Positions 8,289-14,983 of a DNA stretch of 15,774 bases are shown here, one piece after another. The stretch is from an uncultured Ruminococcus sp. (GTDB lineage Bacteria; Bacillota; Clostridia; Oscillospirales; Ruminococcaceae): NCBI GenBank assembly GCA_947176565.1, contig CAMWRC010000005.1:1-15774 (forward strand), in the 5' to 3' direction. The translations under genes were made by a program, and so were the position numbers. The notes beneath the pieces are model-generated. The model was not told the DNA's origin. It saw only the letters and a list, made by a program, of their open reading frames with translations, and searched no databases. Positions within the stretch are counted from its first letter, which is position 1; each line of letters opens with the position of its first letter.

Positions 8289-9131
8289 TCAGACCGTAGG
8301 TTCTGCCGTGAGAAGCGATATGTACCATGATGCTATATTGTTTCCCCAGAGCATAGCCGCGGCAATTCCGATTGAAAGCCACGGACCGAATGCAAATTTG
8401 GAATCCTTAGTGACTATTTTTATGATTATTCCGCCTATAGCAGCGGAAATAATCCCTATCAATGCTGAAACGATAACAGCCTGTGTTCCGAGGAGCGCGC
8501 CCGCAGCAGCCATGAGCAGCGTATCGCCAAGTTCAATGGCACGGAAATCCTCGCCGTATTTTTTGCGGATTACAGGACGACTTGCTTCTCCTATAATGAA
8601 AAACGGAACGCTTATTGCAGCTGCTCCTATGAATCTGTGCAGGAGCGTAACATCATCAGTGAATATCGCGGCAGGTACGGCAAGGAGAAGTATAATTCCT
8701 ACAACTATCATATCAATCTCCTGAGTGTCCCAGTCCATGAAGCCCACAACTATCAGGAGCGACATGAGAACGCAGGTTATTATGGCTTTAGCATTAATAT
8801 CAAGCACTATAAATGTAAGAATATACATTATTCCGTTCAGACTTTCCACAACAGGATAGCGCGGAGATATCTTCTCACCGCAGCTGTGACATTTTCCGCG
8901 CAGGAGAATCCAGCTGAAAACCGGAATAAGGTCAATCGGTCTTATCTTTGTACCGCAGGTCATGCAGTGGGACGACCTCTTTATAAGAGATTCGTTTCTC
9001 GGAAGCCGTATTATGACAACGTTCAGAAAGCTTCCGATACATATGCCGAAAAGAAATACAATGGTTAAAAACATAAGCTTGAATGGCAGCTCCGCGTACG
9101 GGTCGTGGAGCATATTCACAAAATCAGACAT
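8289..9131 (-). CDS. pilD: Prepilin peptidase / N-methyltransferase PilD (A24 family)
   Basis: This 280-aa polytopic membrane enzyme cleaves prepilin leaders after Gly on the cytoplasmic side and, in bifunctional members, methylates the new N-terminus. The N-terminal domain has the family's GICIGSFLNVVIIRLPR segment (29-45). Two zinc-type Cys pairs follow, CMTC (56-59) and CHSC (81-84), the mark of the bifunctional form. The aspartates of the peptidase are likely D133 (MDWDTQEID) and D203 (ELGD), and FAFGPWLSIG (246-255) matches the C-terminal family motif. The second motif normally reads GxGD. Here its first Gly is Glu, and the usual Lys two residues later is Leu, after Thr. AGGAGG on the - strand (9141-9146) lies 9 nt before the ATG. 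It is the only T4P gene here on the - strand and has its own promoter. Confidence 0.93.
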   Translation of the reverse strand: MSDFVNMLHDPYAELPFKLMFLTIVFLFGICIGSFLNVVIIRLPRNESLIKRSSHCMTCGTKIRPIDLIPVFSWILLRGKCHSCGEKISPRYPVVESLNGIMYILTFIVLDINAKAIITCVLMSLLIVVGFMDWDTQEIDMIVVGIILLLAVPAAIFTDDVTLLHRFIGAAAISVPFFIIGEASRPVIRKKYGEDFRAIELGDTLLMAAAGALLGTQAVIVSALIGIISAAIGGIIIKIVTKDSKFAFGPWLSIGIAAAMLWGNNIASWYISLLTAEPTV

Positions 9132-9170
9132 GGTTTTTGACCTCCTAACATAAATTTTATTAATATTTAC

Positions 9171-9199
9171 ATTATAACATAATTTTTTATTTTTTTCAA
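9171..9199 (-). promoter_or_regulatory. Sigma-A-type promoter of pilD
   Basis: Read on the - strand, TTGAAA (9194-9199) is separated by 17 nt from a perfect TATAAT (9171-9176), about 40 nt before the pilD start codon. The match is strong in both boxes and spacing. Confidence 0.65.
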
Positions 9200-9214
9200 G
9201 TATTATTTAACAAC

Positions 9215-9243
9215 TTGTTCTTTTTATGGTCTGTGCATTTTAT
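9215..9243 (+). promoter_or_regulatory. Weak candidate promoter for pilB-pilT
   Basis: TTGTTC (9215-9220), 17 nt, then TTTTAT (9238-9243). A 10-bp palindrome TTATGCATAA overlaps it at 9240-9249. A promoter must lie upstream of the hairpins at 9273-9341 if these belong to the pilB leader, and this is the best match I can see. Both boxes deviate from consensus. Confidence 0.3.
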
Positions 9244-9272
9244 GCATAATTTTCTGACAATACGTACAGTAT

Positions 9273-9341
9273 CCTGTGAAAACAGGTTCTATGACTGTCC
9301 TGATTTCAGGACATTTTCAGGAGATTTGCTGATGTAATCAG
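9273..9341 (+). promoter_or_regulatory. Multi-hairpin leader upstream of pilB, possible attenuator
   Basis: Three stems occur in 69 nt. The first is CCTGT-GAAA-ACAGG (9273-9286) with a GNRA-type tetraloop. The second is an 8-bp perfect stem, TGTCCTGA with TCAGGACA (9296-9313), followed by TTTT. The third is CTGA-TGTAA-TCAG (9329-9341). A direct repeat of TTTCAGGA (9304-9311 and 9315-9322) lets the left arm TCCTGA pair with either copy, giving two exclusive folds. No known riboswitch class was recognised. Confidence 0.45.
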
Positions 9342-9373
9342 TCAGTCTCTAAAAAATCATCGGAGGTTTAGAT

Positions 9374-11053
9374 ATGAGAAACGAAAGAATTGGCGATTAT
9401 CTGGTCGGTCAGGGACTTCTTACCGAAGAACAGCTCCAACAGGTTCTTCAGGCACAGAAAGAATCCAACGGAACTAAAAAATTCGGCGATGTTGTCGTTG
9501 AACTGAAGTTCATGAGTGAAATCAATTTCACAAAGGCTCTTGCCGGAAAGCTCCGCGTACAGTATGTTGACCTTGATAATATCGATATCAACACGGACGC
9601 GGTACAGAGAGTTCCGGAGGCTCTCGCAAGAAAACATACTGTAATCGCAATCGCGGTGACCGGTAAAAGACTTACAGTAGCTACAAATGACCCTGTAAAC
9701 TTCATAGTCCTTGAGGATATTAAGGTTTCAACCGGTATGGATACTGTTCCGGTACTTGCGACAACATCAGCTATCAACAGAGCTATCGGAAAATGCTATT
9801 CAATGCAGAACGTTGATACAGTTCTCGACAGCGTAAATCAGATGGCAGGCGATTTAGGCGGAAGTATTGAGGAGGACGAAGCCAAAGACAGAGTTGAATC
9901 CGCGCCTATCGTAAAACTTGCTACGACTATTGTTGAGAACTCGTTCAGAGCAGACGCAACCGATATCCATATCGAGCCTTTCGATAAGTATACAAGAATC
10001 AGAATCCGTGTAAACGGCGACCTTGTTGAACTCATGAATATCTCGTCAGCCGTACACAGCGCATTGACAACACGTTTCAAACTCATCAGCGGCATGAATA
10101 TCGCCGAAAAAAGAATACCGCAGGACGGACGATTCACACAGGTTGTTGACGGCTGTACGCTTGATGTCCGTGTGTCGTCGCTTCCTATGGTACACGGCGA
10201 GAAAATCGTTATCCGAATCCTTTCAACCGGACAGATTGCGCTCCGTAAGATTACAGACCTCGGTATGTCGGATTATAACTATCAGCTTTTTGAATCAATG
10301 CTCCGTGTACCGCACGGCGTTATCCTTGTAACAGGTCCTACAGGTTCAGGTAAAACAACAACTCTTTACGCCGCACTTGGCGAAATTGCAAAACCGAATG
10401 TAAACGTCGTAACTGTTGAGGACCCTGTCGAAAAAGCTATCGACGGAATAAATCAGTGTCAGGTAAATCAGAAAGCTGGTATGACATTCGCGGCTGCTCT
10501 GCGTTCAATTCTCCGTCAGGACCCTGATATAGTAATGATTGGTGAGATGCGTGATACTGAAACCGCTGACATCGGAATCCGTGCCGCTATCACCGGACAC
10601 CTTGTTCTTTCAACACTTCATACAAATGATGCCGCTTCAACAGTTGTACGTCTTGTTGATATGGGCGTTGCCGCTTACATGGTTGCTACATCGCTTATCG
10701 GCGTTATCGCACAGCGACTTGTAAAAGTTCTCTGCCCCGACTGCAAGAGACCCCGTATGTCAACCGAAGAAGAAAATGACCTTATGGGTATTCCGTCATC
10801 TATACAGATTTTCGAGCCTGTAGGCTGTACTTCATGCAACAATACCGGCTACAGAGGAAGAACCGCTATACATGAGATTATTCACTGTACATCAAAGGTT
10901 TCCGCAATCATCGCAGCAGGAGGCGGCAAGGAGGAAATCGAACAGGCTGCAAAGGCTAACGGAACTAAACTTCTCCGCGATAATGCTTCTGAACTTGTAC
11001 AGGCAGGACAGACATCAATTGATGAGCTTGTAAGAAGCACATTCTCTGTATAA
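9374..11053 (+). CDS. pilB: Type IV pilus extension ATPase PilB with MshEN c-di-GMP-type domain
   Basis: This 559-aa hexameric cytoplasmic ATPase drives pilus polymerisation through PilC. The N-terminus (5-28) fits the MshEN nucleotide-binding pattern: R5-x-G7, G14, L15, L16, L21, L25 and Q28. A second, degenerate copy begins at KFGDVV (36-41). In MshE and several PilB proteins this domain binds c-di-GMP. The ATPase core has Walker A GPTGSGKT (321-328), Asp box VTVEDP (346-351), Walker B IVMIGE (386-391) and His box HTND (416-419). Four zinc-type cysteines follow: CPDC at 454-457 and CTSC at 485-488. The tetracysteine motif separates PilB from PilT. GGAGG (9362-9366) lies 7 nt before the start, and pilT follows after 40 nt. 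Length is typical and all catalytic motifs are intact. Ligand binding is inferred from the motif. Confidence 0.96.
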   Translation: MRNERIGDYLVGQGLLTEEQLQQVLQAQKESNGTKKFGDVVVELKFMSEINFTKALAGKLRVQYVDLDNIDINTDAVQRVPEALARKHTVIAIAVTGKRLTVATNDPVNFIVLEDIKVSTGMDTVPVLATTSAINRAIGKCYSMQNVDTVLDSVNQMAGDLGGSIEEDEAKDRVESAPIVKLATTIVENSFRADATDIHIEPFDKYTRIRIRVNGDLVELMNISSAVHSALTTRFKLISGMNIAEKRIPQDGRFTQVVDGCTLDVRVSSLPMVHGEKIVIRILSTGQIALRKITDLGMSDYNYQLFESMLRVPHGVILVTGPTGSGKTTTLYAALGEIAKPNVNVVTVEDPVEKAIDGINQCQVNQKAGMTFAAALRSILRQDPDIVMIGEMRDTETADIGIRAAITGHLVLSTLHTNDAASTVVRLVDMGVAAYMVATSLIGVIAQRLVKVLCPDCKRPRMSTEEENDLMGIPSSIQIFEPVGCTSCNNTGYRGRTAIHEIIHCTSKVSAIIAAGGGKEEIEQAAKANGTKLLRDNASELVQAGQTSIDELVRSTFSV

Positions 11054-11093
11054 TCATAATCTATCTGCATAATTTTAAGGAGGAACTAATAAA

Positions 11094-12194
11094 ATGGGCG
11101 TTATAAATATTCACCGTATTCTCGACGAGGTTCGTCTGCTGGGCTGTTCAGATTTGCATTTTACAAATGCAATTGCTCCGGTAGTACGTCTTAATGGTAC
11201 ACTCAGAACAATGCGTTCACAGTATCCGGAAATGGACGAGGAGGAAATACTCGACATCGTGAATCAGATGACAAACGAACAGCAGCAGACACAAATCAAT
11301 AATCATATTGATACGGACTTTTCATTCCAGACGAAAAGCGGATACCGTCACCGTGTAAACGTGTACTTCCAGAAAGGCAAGCCCGGAATCGCTATCCGAC
11401 TTCTCCGGAATGATATTCCTACTCTTGAGGATTTGATGCTTCCGCCTATTCTTGCGGATTTTGCAATGCGTCCGCGTGGACTTGTGCTTGTAACAGGTCC
11501 TACCGGTTCGGGTAAATCAACTACTCTTGCGGGTATGATTGACTTTGTAAATCTTAACAGGTCGGCGCATATAATAACAGTAGAGGACCCTATCGAGTAT
11601 GTTCACGAGCATAAAAGATGTATGGTAAATCAGCGTGAAATCGGCGATGATGTTCCGTCGTTCGCACTTGCGCTGAGAGCCGCGCTCCGTGAAGACCCCG
11701 ATGTAATCCTCGTGGGAGAAATGCGTGACTTTGAGACTATTCAGGCAGCTGTTACCGCCGCCGAAACCGGTCACCTTGTAATGAGTACACTCCATACGAC
11801 TTCCGCGGCAGATACAATCAACCGTATCATCGACGTATATCCGGAACATCAGCAGCAGCAGATTCGTACACAGCTTGCAAATAACCTTGTCGGCGTAATC
11901 TCTCAGACTCTTATCCCGAAGCGCGACGGCACAGGACGTATCGCTGTTATGGAAATCCTCAATGTAACAGATGCTATTTCTGCTATGATTCGTGATAATA
12001 AGATTCATCTTATCCAGTCGGCTATACAGACAGGTAAACAGCAGGGCATGATGTCACTTGACCAGGAACTTGCCCGCTATACTGCAAAGGGCATAATCGG
12101 CGAAGTTGACGCGCTCGAAAAATGTCAGGATAAACAGGAATTTTATCGTTTCCTCTCGCAGATGGGCGGAGTTCCTACCGGCGGTATGAGATAA
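11094..12194 (+). CDS. pilT: Type IV pilus retraction ATPase PilT
   Basis: This 366-aa cytoplasmic ATPase depolymerises the pilus. Its presence predicts retractile fibres used for twitching or for pulling cells onto a surface. It lacks the MshEN and tetracysteine parts seen in the preceding PilB. It has the PilT N-terminal PAS-like domain (SDLHFTNAIAPVVRLNG, 19-35), Walker A GPTGSGKS (135-142), Asp box VEDPIEY (163-169), Walker B VILVGE (204-209) and His box STLHTT (231-236). Near 294-301, AISAMIRD corresponds to the PilT AIRNLIRE motif needed for retraction, with partial conservation. AAGGAGG (11077-11083) lies 10 nt before ATG 11094, so it is probably co-transcribed with pilB. No terminator is visible after its stop, so some read-through into pilA1 is possible. 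Confidence 0.95.
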   Translation: MGVINIHRILDEVRLLGCSDLHFTNAIAPVVRLNGTLRTMRSQYPEMDEEEILDIVNQMTNEQQQTQINNHIDTDFSFQTKSGYRHRVNVYFQKGKPGIAIRLLRNDIPTLEDLMLPPILADFAMRPRGLVLVTGPTGSGKSTTLAGMIDFVNLNRSAHIITVEDPIEYVHEHKRCMVNQREIGDDVPSFALALRAALREDPDVILVGEMRDFETIQAAVTAAETGHLVMSTLHTTSAADTINRIIDVYPEHQQQQIRTQLANNLVGVISQTLIPKRDGTGRIAVMEILNVTDAISAMIRDNKIHLIQSAIQTGKQQGMMSLDQELARYTAKGIIGEVDALEKCQDKQEFYRFLSQMGGVPTGGMR

Positions 12195-12293
12195 TCACAT
12201 CACTTAAAATTTTTTATCAATTCTTAATTTGTTGAAAATGACGAAAAGTACCTGAAAAAAATGTCTATTTACCGTTTCGATGTAAAAAATCAG

Positions 12294-12307
12294 AATTTCA
12301 TGAAATT
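12294..12307. promoter_or_regulatory. 14-bp perfect palindrome upstream of the pilA1 promoter
   Basis: AATTTCATGAAATT is a perfect dyad ending 15 nt upstream of the -35 box at 12323. The position suits an activator site. AT-rich upstream DNA can also produce such palindromes by chance. Confidence 0.35.
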
Positions 12308-12322
12308 TTTTTCAAGAAACTA

Positions 12323-12351
12323 TTGACAAATTATGAATGAAGTGCTATACT
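12323..12351 (+). promoter_or_regulatory. Strong sigma-A promoter of pilA1
   Basis: Perfect TTGACA (12323-12328), 17-nt spacer and TATACT (12346-12351). The first 16 nt, TTGACAAATTATGAAT, are identical to the pilA2 promoter and close to the third pilin promoter. The DNA upstream (12195-12322) is AT-rich with A and T tracts and no gene. Confidence 0.85.
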
Positions 12352-12364
12352 ATAAGTACATTAA

Positions 12365-12394
12365 GGGGACGGACAGTGAATCAGTCACAACCCC
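12365..12394 (+). promoter_or_regulatory. 5'-proximal hairpin in the pilA1 leader
   Basis: GGGG (12365-12368) can pair with CCCC (12391-12394), enclosing GTGA (12376-12379) with TCAC (12385-12388). It lies about 7 nt after the expected transcription start, a position where stem-loops stabilise abundant mRNAs. A regulatory role is also possible, but no known riboswitch matches. Confidence 0.4.
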
Positions 12395-12410
12395 AAACAG
12401 AAATTTATAT

Positions 12411-12429
12411 AAGGAGGTTTTCTTTCATG
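12411..12429 (+). promoter_or_regulatory. Ribosome binding site that fixes the pilA1 start
   Basis: AAGGAGG (12411-12417) lies 9 nt before ATG 12427. The same frame is open from ATG 12337, but that codon is inside the promoter spacer and cannot be on this transcript. The start at 12427 also gives a normal prepilin leader. Confidence 0.9.
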
Positions 12430-12933
12430 AAAACAACAAAGAAGGGTTTCACCCTTATCGAGCTCATCGTTGTTATCGCAATCATCGGTGTACTTGCTGC
12501 TATCCTCGTTCCGGCTATGCTCGGCTATGTAAAGAAGTCAAAGATTCAGGCTGCCAACGCTGACGCTAAGACAATTCTCACAAACGTAAACTCAGGTCTT
12601 GAAGAAATGGACGAAGAGGGTGTAGACCCACTTGATGACGATTGGTATGATAATAACATTTCGGAGAACGAGAACGGAGAGGCTTTCGGAGAAGCACTTC
12701 CGTATATTAAGTATTATTCAGATACAATTACTACTGCAAGATATTCTGTATATATTCAGGACGGTGTTGCTGTATGTTCAGTAGCTAAGAGCGGTAAGTA
12801 TTTTGGCACATTTCCTGCATTCCTTACAAATAAGAATTATAATGATGAACTTGAGGCAAATACACTGGAAAAGGCTAAGGAAAAGGTTCTGGCTAAGTAC
12901 AATGAAGCTCACAGTGAGTCTGAAGGCTCATAA
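12427..12933 (+). CDS. pilA: Type IV pilin PilA1, probable major pilin
   Basis: This 168-aa prepilin has a short basic leader MKTTKKG cut before F8. FTLIE follows with Glu at +5, then a long hydrophobic N-terminal helix through GYVKK. Residues 38-60 continue the amphipathic helix. The head is acidic (EEMDEEGVDPLDDDW, 59-73) and contains a C-terminal block, GKYFGTFPAFLTNKNY (123-138), that recurs in PilA2. It has one Cys (C117), so no disulfide loop of the Gram-negative kind. The strong promoter, perfect Shine-Dalgarno, 5' hairpin and own terminator all suggest high expression, which fits the major shaft subunit. It is followed by a terminator and then the S41 protease. From memory, pilins of this type in Ruminococcus albus act in cellulose adhesion. 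That function is not shown here. Confidence 0.9.
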   Translation: MKTTKKGFTLIELIVVIAIIGVLAAILVPAMLGYVKKSKIQAANADAKTILTNVNSGLEEMDEEGVDPLDDDWYDNNISENENGEAFGEALPYIKYYSDTITTARYSVYIQDGVAVCSVAKSGKYFGTFPAFLTNKNYNDELEANTLEKAKEKVLAKYNEAHSESEGS

Positions 12934-12974
12934 GTTCGGTTTCTCTGGAATCTGCATGAATTAACTGAATAAAC

Positions 12975-13003
12975 AAATCCCCCTTTTCGGAGGGGGATTT
13001 TTT
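12975..13003 (+). terminator. Rho-independent terminator after pilA1
   Basis: AAATCCCCC (12975-12983) pairs with GGGGGATTT (12992-13000), followed by TTT for a six-T run in all (12998-13003). The start codon of the S41 protease lies only 22 nt beyond, with no room for a promoter. The protease must be expressed by read-through. Confidence 0.9.
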
Positions 13004-13024
13004 GTTGAACAAAGGAGACATATA

Positions 13025-14176
13025 ATGAACAAAAAAGAAAAATTTTTCTGCGGTATTCTTGCAGTTATGGCTTCTATGGGCATAGGTGCAGGAAGTATGT
13101 ATCTTGCCAATAAGGATAAAATTGAGTTCATGAATAAATATCCGCTTATGCTTGAAGTTCAGGAGTTTATAAAAGATTCGGTTGAAATTCCTCTGCCGGA
13201 AAATCCCTCTGATGAAACTGTAATCAACGCATATTTAAGTCTGTACGAGGATAAATACACCGTATACAGCGGAAAAGAAGATATTTTTTCAGCGGGATTT
13301 GTTCAGGACGAGATAAATAATTCCCCGTCGGCTTTCGGAAGCGGTTTTCAGGTTGAAATTTCCGACAGTTTTGAGATGTGTATTTCCGATGTCAATATAA
13401 ATATGTCTGCATACGCACAAGGGATTCGCTCCGGCGATATTGTTAAATCAATAGACGGAATCGTAGTGACAGATAAGGATTCCGCTAAAAAAATCATAGG
13501 CAAGGACGGAACAACAGTAAATCTGACAATTGAACGCAACGGAACAGAACAGGAAATCAATTTCACACGCCGTAACGATTCGCAGGCTTCAAACGGTCTT
13601 GATTCAAAAATGTCCGGCAATACGCTGTATGTCAGTATTGAGCGTGAAAATCAGATGTTATTCCCTGATTTTAAAAATCTCCTCGCCGGTTATGATTTTG
13701 ATTCCCTTATACTTGATTTAAGAAACAACGGCGGAGGTTATGCTCAGACAGCCGTTGAAATGGCGGATTTGTTCATCAATCACGCTGATGTAATTCTTAA
13801 AGCTAAAAACGGCGAAGATATGATACATTCAACCACCGACGGCGTGGAATATGATGTTCCGATTGTTCTGCTCGTCAACGAAAAAACCGCAAGTGCGGCG
13901 GAAATACTGACGGCTCTGCTGAAACAATACGCCGATACGCAGATAGTCGGAACTAATACTTTCGGTAAGGGAATTTATCAGAATATAGCCCTTTTCCACG
14001 GCGGAAGCCTGAAATATACAGAGGGAAGCGTCATTGTCGGCGACTGGGAAGATTATCACGGAAAGGGTATTGCTCCGGATTTTGATATTCCTATGGACAG
14101 CACTCTGAAAGGGACAGAAGATGATATTCAGCTCGATAAAGCACTTGAAATTCTTGGTTATAATTCACAAAAATAG
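13025..14176 (+). CDS. S41-family C-terminal processing peptidase with PDZ domain, within the pilin cluster
   Basis: This 383-aa serine protease of the CtpA/Tsp type acts outside the membrane. Residues 6-27 form an uncleaved-looking membrane anchor or signal. A PDZ domain spans about 102-182 (GIRSGDIVKSIDG at 133-145). The S41 core follows, with LILDLRNNGGG (228-238), the serine segment EKTASAAE (S290) and TFGKGIYQ (K315, Q319). The spacings S to K (25) and K to Q (4) equal those of the E. coli Tsp Ser-Lys-Gln centre, so it should be active. AAAGGAG (13011-13017) precedes ATG 13025. It sits behind the pilA1 terminator and before the pilA2 promoter. A role in trimming or turnover of exported pilins or tip proteins is inferred from position only. 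It may instead be a general CtpA that lies here by chance. Confidence 0.9.
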   Translation: MNKKEKFFCGILAVMASMGIGAGSMYLANKDKIEFMNKYPLMLEVQEFIKDSVEIPLPENPSDETVINAYLSLYEDKYTVYSGKEDIFSAGFVQDEINNSPSAFGSGFQVEISDSFEMCISDVNINMSAYAQGIRSGDIVKSIDGIVVTDKDSAKKIIGKDGTTVNLTIERNGTEQEINFTRRNDSQASNGLDSKMSGNTLYVSIERENQMLFPDFKNLLAGYDFDSLILDLRNNGGGYAQTAVEMADLFINHADVILKAKNGEDMIHSTTDGVEYDVPIVLLVNEKTASAAEILTALLKQYADTQIVGTNTFGKGIYQNIALFHGGSLKYTEGSVIVGDWEDYHGKGIAPDFDIPMDSTLKGTEDDIQLDKALEILGYNSQK

Positions 14177-14211
14177 CATTACCGATTGTATATTATTCTC
14201 TCTCTTAAATA

Positions 14212-14240
14212 TTGACAAATTATGAATAGTTTGTTAAAAT
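14212..14240 (+). promoter_or_regulatory. Sigma-A promoter of pilA2
   Basis: TTGACA (14212-14217), 17 nt, TAAAAT (14235-14240). From 14210 to 14227 it is identical over 18 nt to 12321-12338 of the pilA1 promoter, while the -10 is weaker. The expected leader is about 50 nt. Confidence 0.8.
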
Positions 14241-14295
14241 AGATTTATCAAATTGGATTCAGAGTTTTTTCAGACAGCTTCAAAGGATTTTATCT

Positions 14296-14805
14296 ATGAG
14301 AAAAAATATCAGAAAAAAAGGCTTCACACTTATCGAACTTATCGTCGTTATCGCGATTATCGGCGTTCTTGCCGCGATTCTTGTTCCGGCAATGCTCGGA
14401 TATGTCAAAAAGGCTAAAATACAGGCAGGAAATGCCGCAGCTGCCGAAGTCGCCAAGGCTATGAATGCCGTTCTTGCCGAGGAAAGCGAAGACGATTCTT
14501 TTACAAATATGGCTGACGGTATATACGGATTCCAGAGCGATGCCGGTGTTGCTCTCGAAGATGTCACCGATGATTCAAATAAATCCCTCGCTGATTATAT
14601 TACCACTTACTCCGATGATATGGCAGGTCAGAAATTCGCCGCTTATATCAAGGACGGCGTTGTAATTGCAGTTGCAGCGAAAAACGGCAAGTATTTCGGA
14701 ACTTTCCCCGCCAAACTCACTAATAAGAATTATGATAATCTTCTCCCTGACCCGAGTTATGAAAACGCTCTTAATATAGTTATTCCGGAAGACGAGGACG
14801 ATTAA
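14296..14805 (+). CDS. pilA: Type IV pilin PilA2, paralogue of PilA1
   Basis: This 169-aa prepilin has leader MRKNIRKKG cut before F10. It shares with PilA1 an identical run of 30 residues, from FTLIEL to GYVKK, then KIQA and NA. The middle of the head (about 52-112) differs entirely and is again acidic (EESEDDSF, DDSN). The C-terminal third returns to the shared block GKYFGTFPAKLTNKNY (131-146). There is no Cys. The DNA for the identical N-terminus differs at many synonymous positions, so the similarity is held by selection and not by recent copying. The Shine-Dalgarno (AAAGGA, 14282-14287) and -10 are weaker than those of pilA1, which suggests lower expression. It could be an alternative or accessory shaft pilin. 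Confidence 0.9.
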   Translation: MRKNIRKKGFTLIELIVVIAIIGVLAAILVPAMLGYVKKAKIQAGNAAAAEVAKAMNAVLAEESEDDSFTNMADGIYGFQSDAGVALEDVTDDSNKSLADYITTYSDDMAGQKFAAYIKDGVVIAVAAKNGKYFGTFPAKLTNKNYDNLLPDPSYENALNIVIPEDEDD

Positions 14806-14809
14806 AAAT

Positions 14810-14846
14810 AATGCCTGTATTCTTAATCAGATACAGGCATTTTTAT
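14810..14846 (+). terminator. Rho-independent terminator after pilA2
   Basis: An 11-bp perfect stem, AATGCCTGTAT (14810-14820) with ATACAGGCATT (14831-14841), has a 10-nt loop and is followed by TTTATTT. It starts 5 nt after the stop codon. Confidence 0.9.
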
Positions 14847-14919
14847 TTGACTATTTTTTAATAGATTAATGCACAAATATTCCTATAAAAAATTGTGCAA
14901 TATTTATAAGCCGGTTTTG

Positions 14920-14948
14920 TTGACAAACTGTGAATTTTTTGGTATAAT
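14920..14948 (+). promoter_or_regulatory. Consensus sigma-A promoter of the third pilin
   Basis: Perfect TTGACA (14920-14925), 17 nt, perfect TATAAT (14943-14948). The first 16 nt, TTGACAAACTGTGAAT, differ from those of the pilA1/pilA2 promoters by two transitions. The leader is only about 25 nt. Confidence 0.85.
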
Positions 14949-14965
14949 GTTATTAAGATTATTTC

Positions 14966-14983
14966 AGGAGGAAATTTCCTATG
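14966..14983 (+). promoter_or_regulatory. Ribosome binding site inside a palindrome
   Basis: AGGAGG (14966-14971) serves ATG 14981. Its last three bases begin a perfect 12-bp palindrome, AGGAAATTTCCT (14969-14980), that runs up to the start codon. A small stem-loop here could mask part of the Shine-Dalgarno and lower translation from an otherwise strong promoter. Confidence 0.45.

Noticed and set aside
8263..8724. Open frame of 153 codons on the + strand within pilD.
   Set aside because: It is antisense to clear PilD motifs, has no Shine-Dalgarno and starts in the terminator region.
11517..12008. Open frame of 163 codons on the - strand within pilT.
   Set aside because: It is antisense to the PilT Walker B and His-box region and has no family-like sequence or ribosome site.
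12365..12394. pilA1 leader as a guanidine-II or c-di-GMP riboswitch.
   Set aside because: ACGG is present but not as the loop of paired hairpins as guanidine-II requires, and the c-di-GMP class I core could not be found. It was kept only as a plain hairpin.
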